Source of the DNA: Cavia porcellus
Taxonomy: Eukaryota > Chordata > Mammalia > Rodentia > Caviidae
Length of the DNA: 64,000 nt
Assembly (NCBI RefSeq): GCF_034190915.1
Contig: NW_026947490.1
Location: 70,173,494 to 70,237,493 of the forward strand
Reading direction: 5' to 3'
Shown piece by piece: positions 10,020-22,870 of the stretch; position 1 is the stretch's first letter; each line of letters starts with the position of its first letter. Under the pieces are notes generated by a model, which did not search any database, was not told the origin of the DNA, and saw only the letters and a list, made by a program, of their open reading frames with translations. Both the position numbers and the translations under genes were made by a program.

Positions 10020-13000
10020 GTGAGTAGCTGTAATGTACCATTTTAAACACACCCAGGAAAGTGCTGAAATACACAAAACTCATCATCACTGTGGACTCTG
10101 TTGTGAACCCTCCTCTGATGATGCCTTGTTAAAGTAGGCAGCCTGAGTTTTACTGATTGTTAAAAGAAGGTGTATTCTATCTGGAACTACCATGTGAATC
10201 TAAAATCGATACCTCGAAGCCTTGAAGTGATGCATTATTTGTTTTGTTTTTTTCAATAAACATTGCTGTGAGATCCCAATATGTCCTTGAAACCAGGTTT
10301 AAAAAATGAAGAAACAACATGTGTTAAGATATGTTTTTTTAAATTTAATTTTATTATACATTTTTATAAACGTGAAGTTTACCTTCAATTTGGCGTATAG
10401 ACACATGTGCATAGCAAGGTGTTTCTTTTATTAATCCTTTTATTTCCCACTGTCTCCTCCCACCAGCTCTGAATCTTCTTTCCCTATTTACATTTTTTTG
10501 TGATTATTATTCTTAATTCATATTTATGACACAAAATGTTTCCATTCATTGTGGGTATTTTGTGCCTATACATTGTGTATTTCAATTGTACTAAATTCTT
10601 AAAAGCCTAATGTATCAAAATACTTCTTATATAGAAAGGTGAGGATAAAACCACTTGTTTTTATTATGGTGAGTTTAATGCCCAATGTTAAATAGAGGCA
10701 TATGCATTTATTTCATTTAATCATGTAATTACTTTTGGAGACTATATACATGTGTTCCAGTTGCATTTACATGTTTATTTATAAAGCATACATGCATTTT
10801 AACATTGTTGGAACATCCTGTGCATGATTGTGACTGTTACTTTAAAATAACAACATTTCTGCAGCTCTTCCCGTGCTGTGCAGTGTGAGTGACTGAACCG
10901 AGTCGAAGGTACTGTTGCATCCTCCACTGCCTGGAGTCTCAGGTTTCCCCCTCTTCATTTCTGACCCATAGACGTTTTGTAATGCCACCTTATTTTTATT
11001 CACAGATACATATTTTTGCAGCACAGTTTTAATACAACATTTATCTGGTACAGCCTCTGATTTTCAATTTTTCCAAGTTTCATGTGTTTCTAATTTAAAC
11101 CTCTTTATTAGTCATGATCCAGCCCCATTGCCACCTACTACTTTCAGTGAAATTGCAGTTTTCCACCAATATTCGAGTTGGCATGTCTTCTTGTTCTGCT
11201 TTCCATTTTCTTCAGAAAATCTGGCAGGAAGATAGGAATACACACACACTCTCTCTCTCTCTTCCATGGTGTAAGGGTTCCTTTCCCTGGAAGTGGTTCC
11301 TGCCCTCTTTCCCTAGTAGTACTGTACAGGCAATTTCTTTTGTTAAACTGGTTCTTACCATTTGTAGTGGTTTTTTAATTAAACAGAGCCTAAACTAAAA
11401 CAGCCAAGATGTTTTTACATTAGATGTCTCTGAGAATTTTGGGTCATTTTTGTTAGGTGCTTTGAGGAGAGTTTGTCAAACAGAGCCACCTATAAGAAGC
11501 AGTCTTTCTCAGAGCCAGAAATAGAATGCTAGGTGCTGAGTGCTGTGTCATGTGACTGAAATGGAGGCAGAATCTTGGGTGGATACACAGATAAGTGCTT
11601 ACTCAAGATCAAGAAGTTCATCTGCTTAATGCTGACTGAGTGTCTGACAAATATGACAAATGGGAAATCCACAGTAAAAGGACTGAGGGCCATTGTTCCT
11701 TCACCAAGCATCCAAAAATGCATCTGTCATTGTAGTGTAGTCTATTGAAGAATAAATAGCTTATTCTTTTTTTAGCCGTAGTTCCAATATAAGGGATGAT
11801 TAGATTAATGGCATAATTAATTTAATATTGGGCTAATTCTAACAAATGTAAGAATTTCTTTTGTTCACAATGAAGGCCTTAGATGTCCTGGTATGGTACT
11901 TAATAGTATTCATTGTCTATTGAATGAACTAGAGCATCATTAAAAATAAGCCTCACCCCTTTAACCCATTTAAAATATATGGTATATTTCACTATGAATG
12001 AAAGACGAGATAGTCTCCAGCTTAGAAGCAATTCTTTTTTAAAACATTGGTACATAATCTTCTTTCTCTACTTCTGTAGATGTAGAAGTATTTGTGGCAA
12101 TGACTTTCCACATTTGATTCAACATTAAATGTTAGATCTTTTAGTTCATAAGTACAGAGAAAGCACTTTTCTTTCTTATGTAGTTTGGAACTATTTCTTA
12201 ACAATCTCTTTGCTCTGGAATACTGTAACCTTTTAAATCCAAGTCCTTGTTATCCTTTGCTTCACTGACAGTTCCATCAATTAGAAATTTATTCGGACTA
12301 CTAAAGTATCCTTTGCTAAAATACAGAATTTTTTGGAAAACATCAAGAGTCACTAGTCAACTTTTTTATGGCAATATTTGGAATGGATGTTTTCTTCCCT
12401 GAAGCATGGGTTGGTGGTTCTGAGGAAGGGGAAAGTTTGTTTTTGGACAGTAGTCCAAAATAATCTAAGTTGGGATGTTCCTCAGCTAGGTAGAAATAGA
12501 AAAAAAAAAAAAAAAGACAAGTAAGCTTGGAGTTTTGAGAAGAAGGCTTGGAAATATGGTATTTGGACTTAGCTGCAGTATTACAAAGACATTTGTTTTG
12601 GATGCAGGACCTAAAAATTAGCTTCTTTTGCAAACACAACTGTTTCTTTAATTAGTCATATTTACACTACCATTCAGAGATGTTTTAACTTGGTCCGTGA
12701 CATTTCCACTCTTGTCAACAATTTAAAAATCCGGTTCCGCATAAATAAGTATTCCTTCTCAGCTCTTTAAAAGTAATAAGAACTGTGGGAGTAATAAGGC
12801 CCAAAATGTGTAATTGTCATTCTACAGAAGGGAGGAAAGGAAAGTGCTCTGAGGGTTATAGCTGCATGTATGTTTGGGTGTATAGGATGGATGACCATAA
12901 GGCTGAGTGTTTTTTGGATCATTGAATGGGGCTGTTTTCACTCTCACTGTTTGAAGGTCCACTTTGGGTGCTTCAATTTTGTGACTTGAACAGCTGTTTC

Positions 13001-13309
13001 TAGGATGGGAATGTGTGGTCTGTTGACTAGTGATTTCTTACTGTTTATTTTTTGAGTTTTGTATTGCTTGTACCCTTTTTCTGTTTTTTTTTTCCTTTTC
13101 TCCTTAAATAAAAAAAGTATCTCTTCTCAGCTTTTTTGAATTCAAAATGAGCCAGCCTTTCAACTAAATTAGAATAAAATGCATTGGAAATTTCATTACA
13201 GTTGTATAATAGTAAATAATATGTCTGATTTGGTGTTTTAGGGATTTTTTTTTTATTAAATTTGGTTTTGGGGGGGTCCATAAGTTGGCTTTGATAAGCA
13301 TATGCATTT

Positions 13310-13555
13310 CAGTGTGGGCAGAGATACTGGTGTTTAGGGGCACGGAGTCTGGGACTGAACAGGCTGGAACTGAATCTTGTCTCCATCATGTTGTGTGACT
13401 TTGGGCATGTTATCTAACTTCCCTGGCCCTTAGTTTTCCTCTATAGAGAATGGAAATGATAAAAGTATCTTTTCATACCATTACTATGAAGACTATGTAC
13501 TATAAAGCTTGCTTATTATGTAATAAATAGTCGTGGTTAAATGTTAGCTGTAGTA
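13310..13555 (+). mobile_element. MIR SINE, sense
   Basis: Follows the MIR consensus in order: GGGGCACGGAGTCTGG, CTGAATCTTG, GTGTGACTTTGGGCATGTTA, CTTAGTTTTCCTC, GAATGGAAATGATAAAAGT. Ancient tRNA-derived SINE, diverged. Confidence 0.85.
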
Positions 13556-14816
13556 CTAACAGAATTAAATTTTTTTCTAACTGGTCATCTTACCAACTAG
13601 CTAAAAGAGTTTGAACTTTACTTTATTCTTCTCATTATGTGGAAAAAACCCAAACCTATGTGAATTTATGTAAATAATTTATCAATGACAGTAGTGAAAA
13701 TAACCTATAAAATCTACTGATAGTAGTAAAACCTAAAACAAGTCTTTCCCTCTTGAGGCTGTTGAAATGTGTTACGGATTTTATGAAGTCACATAGAATT
13801 TTCCTGATGGCTGACTTTTTTATCCTTGAGAACTTAATTTTTGGTAATTTAAAACAGTAGTTTTAAGTGGCTTGTGTACTTTGATACAAAATAAAGTCCA
13901 TGAGCGTCTTTCCTTCTGTGGCAAAAATTGATTACAAACCTGATCGTGGTGACAAGTAAACCTTCTCAGATCGTTTTTCTGTCCTGTGTTCTTTTCTGGT
14001 AGTTCACCTTCTGTGAGTAAGTAGGTCATTGAAAATTTGATTTAAAATAAATCAGTAAGTAGCTATGAAACCTCCACTTGATATACAGAGTTATGGGGTA
14101 GTGAAGGAGAAGAAAAAAGGGAAATTACAGTATTGGCTTTGTTTTTGATGAGCCCTGATTCTAGATGATAAATGAAGATTAACAAAGGGAAGATACCAAT
14201 GGTGGCAATAGAAAAGTGTGCTGTACGAGCTGCCTTAGCTGATAGAAGAGACCAGGAGAAAAGAGAGCAGCTGGGAATGTCAGTGATACAGAATTTTGCC
14301 ATAGTAGTGCTTATGGAGAAAGAGAGGAAAACCTTTTTCCCAAGAGAAATGAAAGACAGTAGACTTGGAAAGACATTGAGTCGAGTCCGAAGGTGAGTAA
14401 TGAAGGGTTAGAGGGAGGCCAGAGACCAGGGTGAACCCTCACAAACTAAGAAGAGAAATGCTAAACCGCTGGAGGCCTCAGGCTTGCCCCCTTACACCCA
14501 GCCAGCACTGCAAGTCCTTGGATTAGAGTTAAAAATTATTTTTCCTTTGCATTTATAATTCTTCTATCTCTGTGTCTCTAAGCAATGACATTTCTCATCT
14601 TTTCAGCCTTTCTTCTTGCTACACCCCTTGAGGGGCCGCTAGGAATGAATTGCCCTTTTCTTCTTTATTGTTTTGGGACACAGTTCACAGAGTTCTTTCC
14701 ATCTTTCCTGTTATGTTTCAAGAACACATCTTCCTAGCCTAGAGTCCAAGGCACTTTTCCGATCAGCAAATTTGGCTCAGCTAAAGTACTGTTAATCACC
14801 ATGGTCCTTTGTGAAT

Positions 14817-14995
14817 TTGTTGTTGTTGTTGTTGTTTTTGTTTTGTTTTGGTTGTCCTTTTGAGACAGAGTTTCACTGTGCAGTTTAGGTTGGCCTTGAA
14901 TTCATTTTGTAACCCAGCGTGGCCTCCAACTCACAGTGCTTCTACTGCCTCAGCCTCCAGAGTGCTGGGATTACAGTGTGCACCACCACATTGTG
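14817..14995 (-). mobile_element. B1 SINE, antisense
   Basis: A TTG-rich tail is followed by TTGAGACAGAGTTTCACTG, GGTTGGCCTTGAATTC, CTGCCTCAGCCTCCAGAGTG and CTGGGATTACAG, the antisense of a 7SL-derived B1/Alu-like monomer. Contains the A-box/B-box promoter region of the SINE, reversed. Confidence 0.9.
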
Positions 14996-15504
14996 AATTG
15001 TGAATTGTTTCTTTCTTTACAATTGATTATCAATATATTAAAACAGTTGCCTTAGACAGCTGCTATGGTGACTTCAGCCTCCTCTCCTGGCTCAGCACTG
15101 TTGGAAGTAATCTGCTAAACAATCTCAGAAGCAGGGTGAAAATCAAGAAGTTGCTTGTAGTGTCTCATGTGAAACAATCCCAGGTCTTAGAGCCTTCACC
15201 ACAAGACGTTTTTCTTATAGTGATTCTCAAGGACTTGGTGTGCGATTGAGTCCTTTTACTTTGCAGTTCTTTTCCTTTATACCTCTGGTGAAGTCACTAC
15301 ACCCCTTTTCCAGGAATTTCTTGCAGTGGCTGCTGAATCTAATCTTAATTCAGTGAATCGCCACCTTGGGTCCCATGGGTGTCTTTCCGGTATCTGTAAA
15401 GACATGGCTCTCGACTGACATGTTCCTTGGCAGGAGCAAACCTAAGTGGCTTGGAGCCAGGAGTGACCTAAACTGCTGTGCCCACAGCTGGCTCTTCCTC
15501 AGAA

Positions 15505-15597
15505 AGAAAAGGGTTTTCTTTTTGAACACCAGGAATCGAACTCAAAACCTCACACTTGCCAGGCAGGTGCTGCACCACTGAGCTACATCCCCAGCCA
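15505..15597 (-). mobile_element. ID-like SINE, antisense
   Basis: Reverse complement reads GGCTGGGGATGTAGCTCAGT, then CCTGCCTGGCAAGTG, then GTTCGATTCCTGG and an A-rich tail: the tRNA-derived rodent ID body with A and B boxes. Confidence 0.9.
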
Positions 15598-15739
15598 ATC
15601 ATTTCTTGATAGAAAAAGAATTATTAAATGGAAATCAGTTGCTTCTCTGCAGAATTTCACTGTACTGATGGTAGAAATATCATATATTCCAGCAAGAGTC
15701 TCTGCCTGTACTTCATAGACTCAACCATGAAATAATATG

Positions 15740-15897
15740 AAACTCTGTTTTATGAGAGATAAGGTCTCACTATGTGTAGTTCAGCCTGACCCTGAATTCA
15801 CTATGTAACCCAGGCTGGCCTCGAACTCATGGCAGTCCTCTTGCCTCTGCCTCCTGAGTGCTGCAATTATAGATGTGTGCCACCGTACCTGGCCGAA
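15740..15897 (-). mobile_element. B1 SINE, antisense
   Basis: GAGATAAGGTCTCACTATGT, CCCAGGCTGGCCTCGAACTC, CTGCCTCCTGAGTGCTG and GTGTGCCACCGTACCTGGCC mark a full B1 monomer in minus orientation. Confidence 0.92.
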
Positions 15898-16732
15898 ACT
15901 ATTTTCGAAGTAGATCTTAGAGTTAAATTATAAAACACTTTTACCCTACAAAAACATGTTGCTATCTTGCTTTCTTTCGTAAGTAGTGACCGTTGGATAG
16001 CACACTCAAATTCTGGAAATGTGCTTGCCTCTTTGGCCACATTCTCTGGCATAGTGTTCTTTGAAGATCTCAGGTTTAAGAGGGTGAAAGTGATTTCTCA
16101 ATTTCTTAGGTGTTACATGTACCTAAGTACTGCAGGGTGTGGGAGAAAGTTATTTGGCCTCAGCCCTAGTGTCATGAAAATATCAAAATTTTGTAAATTT
16201 AGCATCATGTTAAAGTTTGGTACAGTGGCAAATGGAAGGGATTGAAAAAAATGGCTACCATGTAACTTACTGTGAATCCCACACGTGAGATCGCACCAGG
16301 GAACTGAGTTTTAAATATTTTATGATACAAATTATTACACTGTAGGATGTTGATATGTAGGACAGAACATTTAGAACAGAATTAAGTGCACAGACCCAAG
16401 AAGTGCAGATTGCCACATTGGAAACTATATTTACTGTAGCACTTGACAGTTGGTTCAGAATTCCAGAAATACATCCTGCCATAAATATTGACCTTTTACA
16501 CCAGTGAAATATCCAAACTTGTTTGCTCACAGAAGTGAATCATTAAGCTTTATTTAAAGTAAGCACTTAAAGTTCAGCATAAACTTCTTAAGCTGATTTT
16601 GGGACTTGTTCATTTTTATAATGTTCAGAAGCTTTAAATAATGGACTTGGCTTTGCACCTTGGAGAGCCAAGACTATGGCAATATGGTTGGTTTCTTTAC
16701 ACTGAGATGTCATTTTTCTTTTTTCTATCCAG

Positions 16733-16795
16733 GGTGATCCTGGACTACCTGGGAACCCTGGCCACCCTGGACAAACTGGTCAAGATGGTAAGCCT
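16733..16795 (+). CDS. COL21A1: COL21A1 exon, Gly-X-Y repeats (63 bp)
   Basis: A phase-0 exon of 21 codons, seven Gly-X-Y triplets from GDPGLPGNP to GQDGKP. It starts after CTATCCAG and ends at CCT|GTGAGT. A naive reading would stop earlier at GATG|GTAAGC, but that would break the frame; the collagen repeat and human order (GQDGKP followed by GYQG) fix the donor at 16796. The decoy GTAAGC site seven bases upstream of the true donor is worth noting. Confidence 0.94.
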
Positions 16796-17154
16796 GTGAG
16801 TACTGCAAGCTTAGTCATCTCCAGTACTGGATTTACACTGTCGAAGTAAACATTGCATTGCACGTAGTTCAATAGGCAAATAAGATTTATTCCAAACTGC
16901 TGCCTTAGCAGAGAGAGAGTGAGCTAAACCATATGGAAACATGGAAGGAAATGTTTTGGTTCCTGAGTAAGACAGGGGAAAGTGCTGAAAGGGGCAGGGG
17001 AGGCTGGGGAGTGGGATGGCACACACTGAGTTTACTCTCTGTGTGTAAATGGCCTTCTGTCTGCTGACTAGTGTCCATCACAGTGCAGGTCCTATCATGC
17101 CACAGAGCCTGGGCTGTGGAGAGACATTCCTATATGATAAAATGGCAGGAAGGG

Positions 17155-17258
17155 GCCAGAGATATTCCTCAGTGATACAGTGCTTGCCTGGCAAGTGCGA
17201 GATTGTGAGTTCAATCCCTAGTACCAAAACCGAAAACAAAACAGAACAAAAACGGTCA
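17155..17258 (+). mobile_element. ID-like SINE, sense
   Basis: GGGGCCAGAGATATTCCTCA, TGCTTGCCTGGCAAGTGCGA, GAGTTCAATCCCTAGTACC and an A-rich tail match the ID body. Confidence 0.88.
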
Positions 17259-18399
17259 AGAAGTTCTTAAAAAGACTTGCGTCTCAGAGATAAAACAATT
17301 TACAATTCAGTTTTCTAACGTGTATTCTGCAAAAATAGAGAATAACAGGACAGATTCAGGAGGGAGCTCTCTGAGTTTTGTCAAGCTTGTCAAGTTAAGG
17401 TCAGGTCAAGAGAATCCACCTTGCAGACACTTTGAGCTATCTTCGCGGTGGCATACATCTTTGCTACAATTGAAAATTGGCCAGAAAGTTTCAATGTCAT
17501 GAGTAGATGTCTAAACAACTTACGTTTTTATATTATGTATGTGGATGTTTTCAATTTGAAAATCTTTTAAAAGGTGATGTTATTCTCCTTAAGATATATG
17601 CACTGAAATGAATTTATGATCTTAAGAAAGACTATCCTCTGAGATTCCAGAAGATATCAGGGCCATTTAAAGGGAACATAAATCAATATTAAAGTATTTT
17701 TAGATCAATAGTTATAGGTATGTCATTGTCTGCATGTTTATAAGAGTAAATAAACATTAAGAATCAGTTTTGAATGTTAAATAATAATTGTTACTAAGAA
17801 AATATCTCACAAGAGACTTTAAAACAATGAGACATTATCATAAGAGAATAGGAAGCTTTGTCCTGTGACTCACCAATGTTCAAGAAATGAAAGAATCTGG
17901 TGTTAATTCTTCAGCACACCAGCCATCAGGATGGGAAACTTGTTTGAGTCCCTGAGAGGTTTAATGATGAATTTAATGTAAACAACAGAAACTACAGCAA
18001 CATAAAGTAGCCAGCTTTTGAAGATGTGGTGATATGGTGAGGCCTTTGACCCCACTATGGTAGAGAGAAGGGTTTAGTAAACATCCGAGCTGCTCTGGAG
18101 AGAAATTAGCAAGAAGATGGCACCGGAGGAGGTGACAGTGGCCTTGGGAAACCAGCAAGCTGCTGTGTGGTTGGGACCCAGGCTTGGCTGAGCCGCAGAA
18201 CAACAGCCATCCAGGGAGGGGCTGTGAGAAATGGGGTGACTTGAGCTTGTTCATAAATCAGAAGACAAAAGAGAATTCACTGGCCAGTTGGAGGAGGAGG
18301 ATCCTGAAGCAGTTTCTTCCTGTTTCTATGCTAGTAGCTCAGGTAGCGAGAGAGGAGAAGCAGAGTCTGGATTATTTCTAATGGAAAGCTGATGTAATT

Positions 18400-18900
18400 G
18401 CCAACAGGTGCGTGTCAGGGGTTTGAAGGAAGGAGCTACGTCAGAAAGAGATGAGGGAGCATTGTAGGGAGAACTGAGATGCATTTTGGGGCAGGTTGTC
18501 TTGTCCTGCTGGGGTCAGTCTGGCAGATGTATCTGAAGCCAAGAAAGCAGAAGAGATGACTTAGTACAAATACAGAAGAGAAACTGTGGACTGAGGTTAG
18601 CGCTGTCTTGAGAAAAAGTAGACGCTCTAACCAAGGAAATGAAGAAAGCCTGATTGATGAGGTAGGAGAAAAACCAGGAGGATGTGGCATCCCAAGAAAG
18701 GAAAGCGTTTAAGAAGGGGGAATTCAGTTGTGTCATCCTTCCCAAAAGGTTGAGAAAGATAAGTCTTGTATGCGGACTATTGTCATGCCCCTGGGCAGCC
18801 TTTGAGGTTCCTTGGATGAAGGACTGTGAGAGATGAGAAAATAAAGAAGAGATAAAGCAGGGGTCAAGTGTAACCCTACTCTCTGGATAGGAGGAAAGGA
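18400..18900 (+). repeat. Old purine-rich interspersed repeat, family uncertain
   Basis: Phrases such as GAGGTAGGAGAAAAACCAGG and GATGTGGCATCCCAAG recall a widespread ancient mammalian repeat that I cannot name safely. A related stretch lies at about 22540-22860. Confidence 0.4.
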
Positions 18901-19198
18901 ACTGCCCCTTCATGGCAGGAGTGTTTATACATTCTAGCAACTTAATGTCATATGATACCCTGTTGTCCTAGCAACCCACTGTTTGGATTATCTTGGGGCT
19001 AGGTGTCTCCTAACTGAAGCAGCTTCTTCATGTGGCTTGACCTGGCCCTCTTTGTTCTTGGGGGGTCATGCCCCAGCCTTGCACAATTGCCTGCTTTAAC
19101 AGCTCCCAACAGAGTATTTAACTTGCTCTCTGGAATTAATAAGGACCTAGTAAGTATGATTTTGAGGAAGGTAGGTGAGAAATCTGAATGAATGTTCT

Positions 19199-19345
19199 AG
19201 GAGTCTGAAGCAAGAGGACTGCAAATTCAAGCCCAACCTGGATCACTTATTACCTTAGTGTACCCCTGTTTCCAATATTTAAATGGGCTGTGGATAGAGC
19301 TCAGTATGAAGGCTCTAGGTTCAAACCTGGGTACAGAAAAGCACA
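19199..19345 (+). mobile_element. B1+ID composite SINE, sense, 5'-truncated
   Basis: AGGAGTCTGAAGCAAGAGGA and TTCAAGCCCAACCTGG are B1 right-part sequence. They are followed, after a short AT linker, by GGGCTGTGGATAGAGCTCAG and GGTTCAAACCTGGGTAC, an ID-like part. The same joint occurs at 46.1 and 54.9 kb. Confidence 0.75.
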
Positions 19346-20799
19346 AGCTTGATGGTCTGGGATTTTAGAGAGGGAGCTATCGAGGACCTGACCTGGATCC
19401 CCAATCTCCCAAACAAGTGTATGGCGAAGGCTTAAAATAAATGAGACAAGTGGTATGATTTTAGAGCTCCGGGAGAATCAAAACCCTCTGCAGAGTTCCA
19501 GAACTCTAGTGGATAAGACAGGGAATGTCTACAATAACCTGTATTTATTTAAGGGTTAGACTGGAACATGCAGGAAATTGAACAGACCTTGGGAATGGTT
19601 CAAGTAACAAAATATGTCTGATTTAGGAGAACTGTTTTATGAGAACATTTCCATGTTGCATTTCACTACAGTCTTTATTTAGTTAATTGGAGTTGGAGCC
19701 AGGTCTCCTTAGTCATTATTGTATCTTGCCCCAGCCACACAGCAGCCCAACAGGGAGCTAGAATGAAGGCAGTAAATACAGATGCTTTTCTTTAAGGAGA
19801 GTAGAGAAATCTAGCAGTAGAACGGGACACGGTGGAGGAAATCAGGATTCAATCTTGGAGTACACTTTCATGATGATAATCAACTAAAAAGGGGGAAATG
19901 GAAGATTTGAGAGACAGCAGATAACTGCAGGTGGAAGATCCATGAACAGATTAGGAGGCACTGGTTCTGGCATAAAAGGTGAGATTGATCTAGAGAAGAG
20001 GACAGGCAACTGACCCTTTCTAAGGGAGACATGGCCAAGCCAAGGGGTGTGGAGATAGAGCAAATATCTGGGGAAGGAGGCTGAGGAAAGCTGTCACAAG
20101 GGAATCTGATCAATTACTGATCAGATTCCAAACTTGATATCCTAGCATTTACCTTTGACACCCATCACAAGGCAAGAGGGGTCCTGCAAGTCTCTGCCCA
20201 CACTCTGGTCTCACTCGGACCTCAGCAGTCCGTGCCATCCCTGCTGCGGTTCCCAGTGCGCTGCACTGCTCCTGATCTCCAGCATCGGGGCCTCTATCAT
20301 CGCACTGAGAGATGATTTTCAGAAGTGCGGCTCCCGCCTGCCCACAGACCCCGTGCTGGGCCACTCTTCCTGTGGCTGGAGGTAGAAGCTGTGTTAACTC
20401 CAAGCAGGAACTCCTCACTGCTGGCATCTCTCTGGCTCACACTCGCAGTGGGAGGGCAGGTGTCTGACAGCACTGCTGAGTTATTTAGGTTTTTTATTTT
20501 CTCAGTAACAAAGAGTTTTGAGCAATGTTTAGAAATAAGCACTGTTTCGACTTTCCATGACTAGCCCTGCTTACTTTTTTGTATTAAAGAAAAAAATCTT
20601 TACATGAAAGTATTGGAAATTGATTATCATTACTACAATATGATAATCATGGATATTACTTTCTGACTGTGATGAGTTATAATAGACTCACTCTCATCTA
20701 ATCTAGTGTGTGTCTTTGTGTATGTATATTCAATTTTGAATTAGCTATGCCGATGTAGCCTTCATCCAAGAAAGAAAAAAAAACTGCATTAGGCAGTCG

Positions 20800-21190
20800 T
20801 GGTCCCCCAGGTAAGTCTACATCCTAACTTTCAGGCCGTGTGAATATATTCTGTTACACAGCAAAGGGGTCTTTGCAAGTATGGTTAATTTAAGGACCTT
20901 GACATAAATTATTTTGGGTTATCTGAATGGCTCCATGGAACCACAAGGGCCTTTATTAAGGGAGTTAAATGTGTCAGAGACAGAAGGGTTCCTTTATGAT
21001 GTGGAAAGCAGAGATCAGAGTGAGGGAACCATGAGTTGAGGCACAGAACGTAGCCTCCAGAAACTGGAGAAGAAACGGGTTGTCCCTTACACCCTCTGGA
21101 GAGAATGAGGCTCTGCTGACATCTTGCTATTAAGATCTGTTTCAGAATTTTTACCTCTGGAACTATAAGATATATATTTGTGGTAGTTGA
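20800..21190 (+). mobile_element. MLT1-type MaLR LTR, sense
   Basis: Ordered matches to MLT1: CCCCCAGGTAAGTCTACATCC, GTCTTTGCAAGTATGG, TTTAAGGACCTTGA, ACCACAAGGGCCTTTA, GCCTCCAGAAACTGG, GCTCTGCTGACATCTTG, GGAACTATAAGATA. A solitary, diverged LTR. Confidence 0.85.
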
Positions 21191-22539
21191 AACTTCTTTT
21201 TCTGGAAGACAGGAAATTGGCTGTTGCTGTGACAAGAACCTGAGACACCAGCCTACATCTGTTTCCCCAAAAGTATAACCTTTTTTTTTTTTACTCTGCC
21301 TCCAGCTCTGTTTCGTTTTCTCTTCAGGAAATGTGTGGTTGGGTGGCCAACAGGACAAGGAAAGAGAGCCTGGGAGCCAGAACAGCTGAGGGTCATTAGT
21401 GGATGTCCAGGGCCAGCACGGCGGAGCGGAAAGGTGCGGGCAGAGCTTTTGGCCAGCTCTGGGAGCCAGCTGGACCAGAGAAATGCAGATAGGACAGTTC
21501 ACAGGGAATTCTGCTTTGTTTGGATTGGTTTTGTGCAGTCCCCTCATGAGAAATTTGAATGCTTTCACACATTATAACCAGGCCAAGTCAAGCTTTAAAT
21601 AGTAAATTATTCCTCTCTGGATAAGTATTAACTTTCATAAGGAAAGTGCCTCCAAACACAATTAAAGAGTGATGTTCAATCTTTCCATTTCTCGCTTCTC
21701 TATTGGTCCAGGGACTTGTCAGTGCAGTACAGTGTCTGAAGATATTACTACCCTTTTATTTTATCATTACCAAAAGATAAGGGAGCTGCTAGATAAGTTA
21801 TACTAGTACAACTAAAGGCATGATTCTGCTATGGCAATGAGTTGCTACAGAAGGCTATATGTGGGCTAGTGTAGGTTTTTGGAGGGATTTATGTATTTAG
21901 TTAGTTACCGTCCATCAAGTAAAGTATTTTACTAAAGCAAAAGCTCTTGCCGAGCCTTGGGCAGAGCCAGGAATGTGCTGCTTCTGCTTCACTTTCATGG
22001 GCTTTGGCTTCTTCATCTGGGAAATGCACACATGGCCCTGGACGAGGTTCCCATCCTTTCTCAGTCTGGTTTTCTGAGATTCCACAAAGGCCATTATATT
22101 TCTGAGAAGGAGAAGTGAGCTGGAAACACTGTAGTGTCCTGAAGGTGGTTCCCCATGTTCCATTCCTTAGGAGGTGAGTGTGAGAACACACTAATACAAC
22201 AGACCATCAGCCAACTGGTCGGTGGCAACGCTCAGTGATCCGGTGCCTCCTTTGCCCTGCTCCTTTTGGTTTATCACAGGGTGGGCTGGCGGTGTCAGGA
22301 AGAGGCCCGCTTCTGTCCAGAAGTATCTTTTACAGAGGCAGGGGATCGCAGAGTCACATGAGTGTGCATGGAGAAAGGTTAGTAGTAAATGAGTTGGAAT
22401 GGGTTCGGCAGAGTGAGGTGAGGTGCAGATCCTTTGGATCAAGCTGTTGTGAAGACTTTGACTTGAAGTTGTGGGGAGCACTGGAGCCCTGGTGGTGTAG
22501 AAAAGTGAAATGATACAACTTACTTTTCAGTGAAATTCC

Positions 22540-22870
22540 TTTGGCTTCTGGGTTGAGAATAGATTTTAATATGATGAAGCCAAAAGCAGGGAGGACACCA
22601 GGTAGTTCCCTCCGTTGTCTAAGAGTCAGTCAATGAAATCTAGGAAGAGAGTGGCAGTGGTGGGGTAAAGGGATCTCCTGATGTCCCTGGGAAATTTTGA
22701 AGGTTGGGTGGACAGATTTGCTAATGCACTGGATGTTGCAGAAAAGGAAGAAGTCAGGAGAAGCTACTTATATGTGCAGAATGGGGAAGAGAGAATTGAG
22801 TGAGAGAAATCAGGAGTGTAGTTTTTGGATATGTTAAATTTTCGTGGTATTCAGCTGGACAGATGAATCG
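22540..22870 (+). repeat. Old purine-rich interspersed repeat, family uncertain
   Basis: GGTTGAGAATAGATTTTAAT, GGCAGTGGTGGGGT, GAAGGTTGGGTGGACAGATT and TTTTTGGATATGTTAAATTT follow the same ancient repeat type as 18.4-18.9 kb. The name is not assigned. Confidence 0.4.

Larger units (their letters stand above)
10020..16732 (+). other. COL21A1: Intron at the start of the collagen domain
   Basis: 6.7 kb, noncoding. It has old AT-rich sequence, a MIR at about 13310-13555 and a SINE cluster at 14.8-15.9 kb (two B1, one ID, all antisense). From 11.4 to 13.3 kb I see nothing nameable except A and T runs. The 3' end is TTTTTCTATCCAG. Confidence 0.8.

Noticed and set aside
15505..15597. tRNA-like sequences with A and B boxes (this and other ID copies)
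   Set aside because: They are tRNA-derived SINEs with A-rich tails, not tRNA genes: no intact cloverleaf or anticodon arm can be drawn.
20909..21568. Longest open frame in the window, 219 codons on the minus strand
   Set aside because: It overlaps an MLT1 LTR read backwards, has no recognisable domain and no splice or promoter context.
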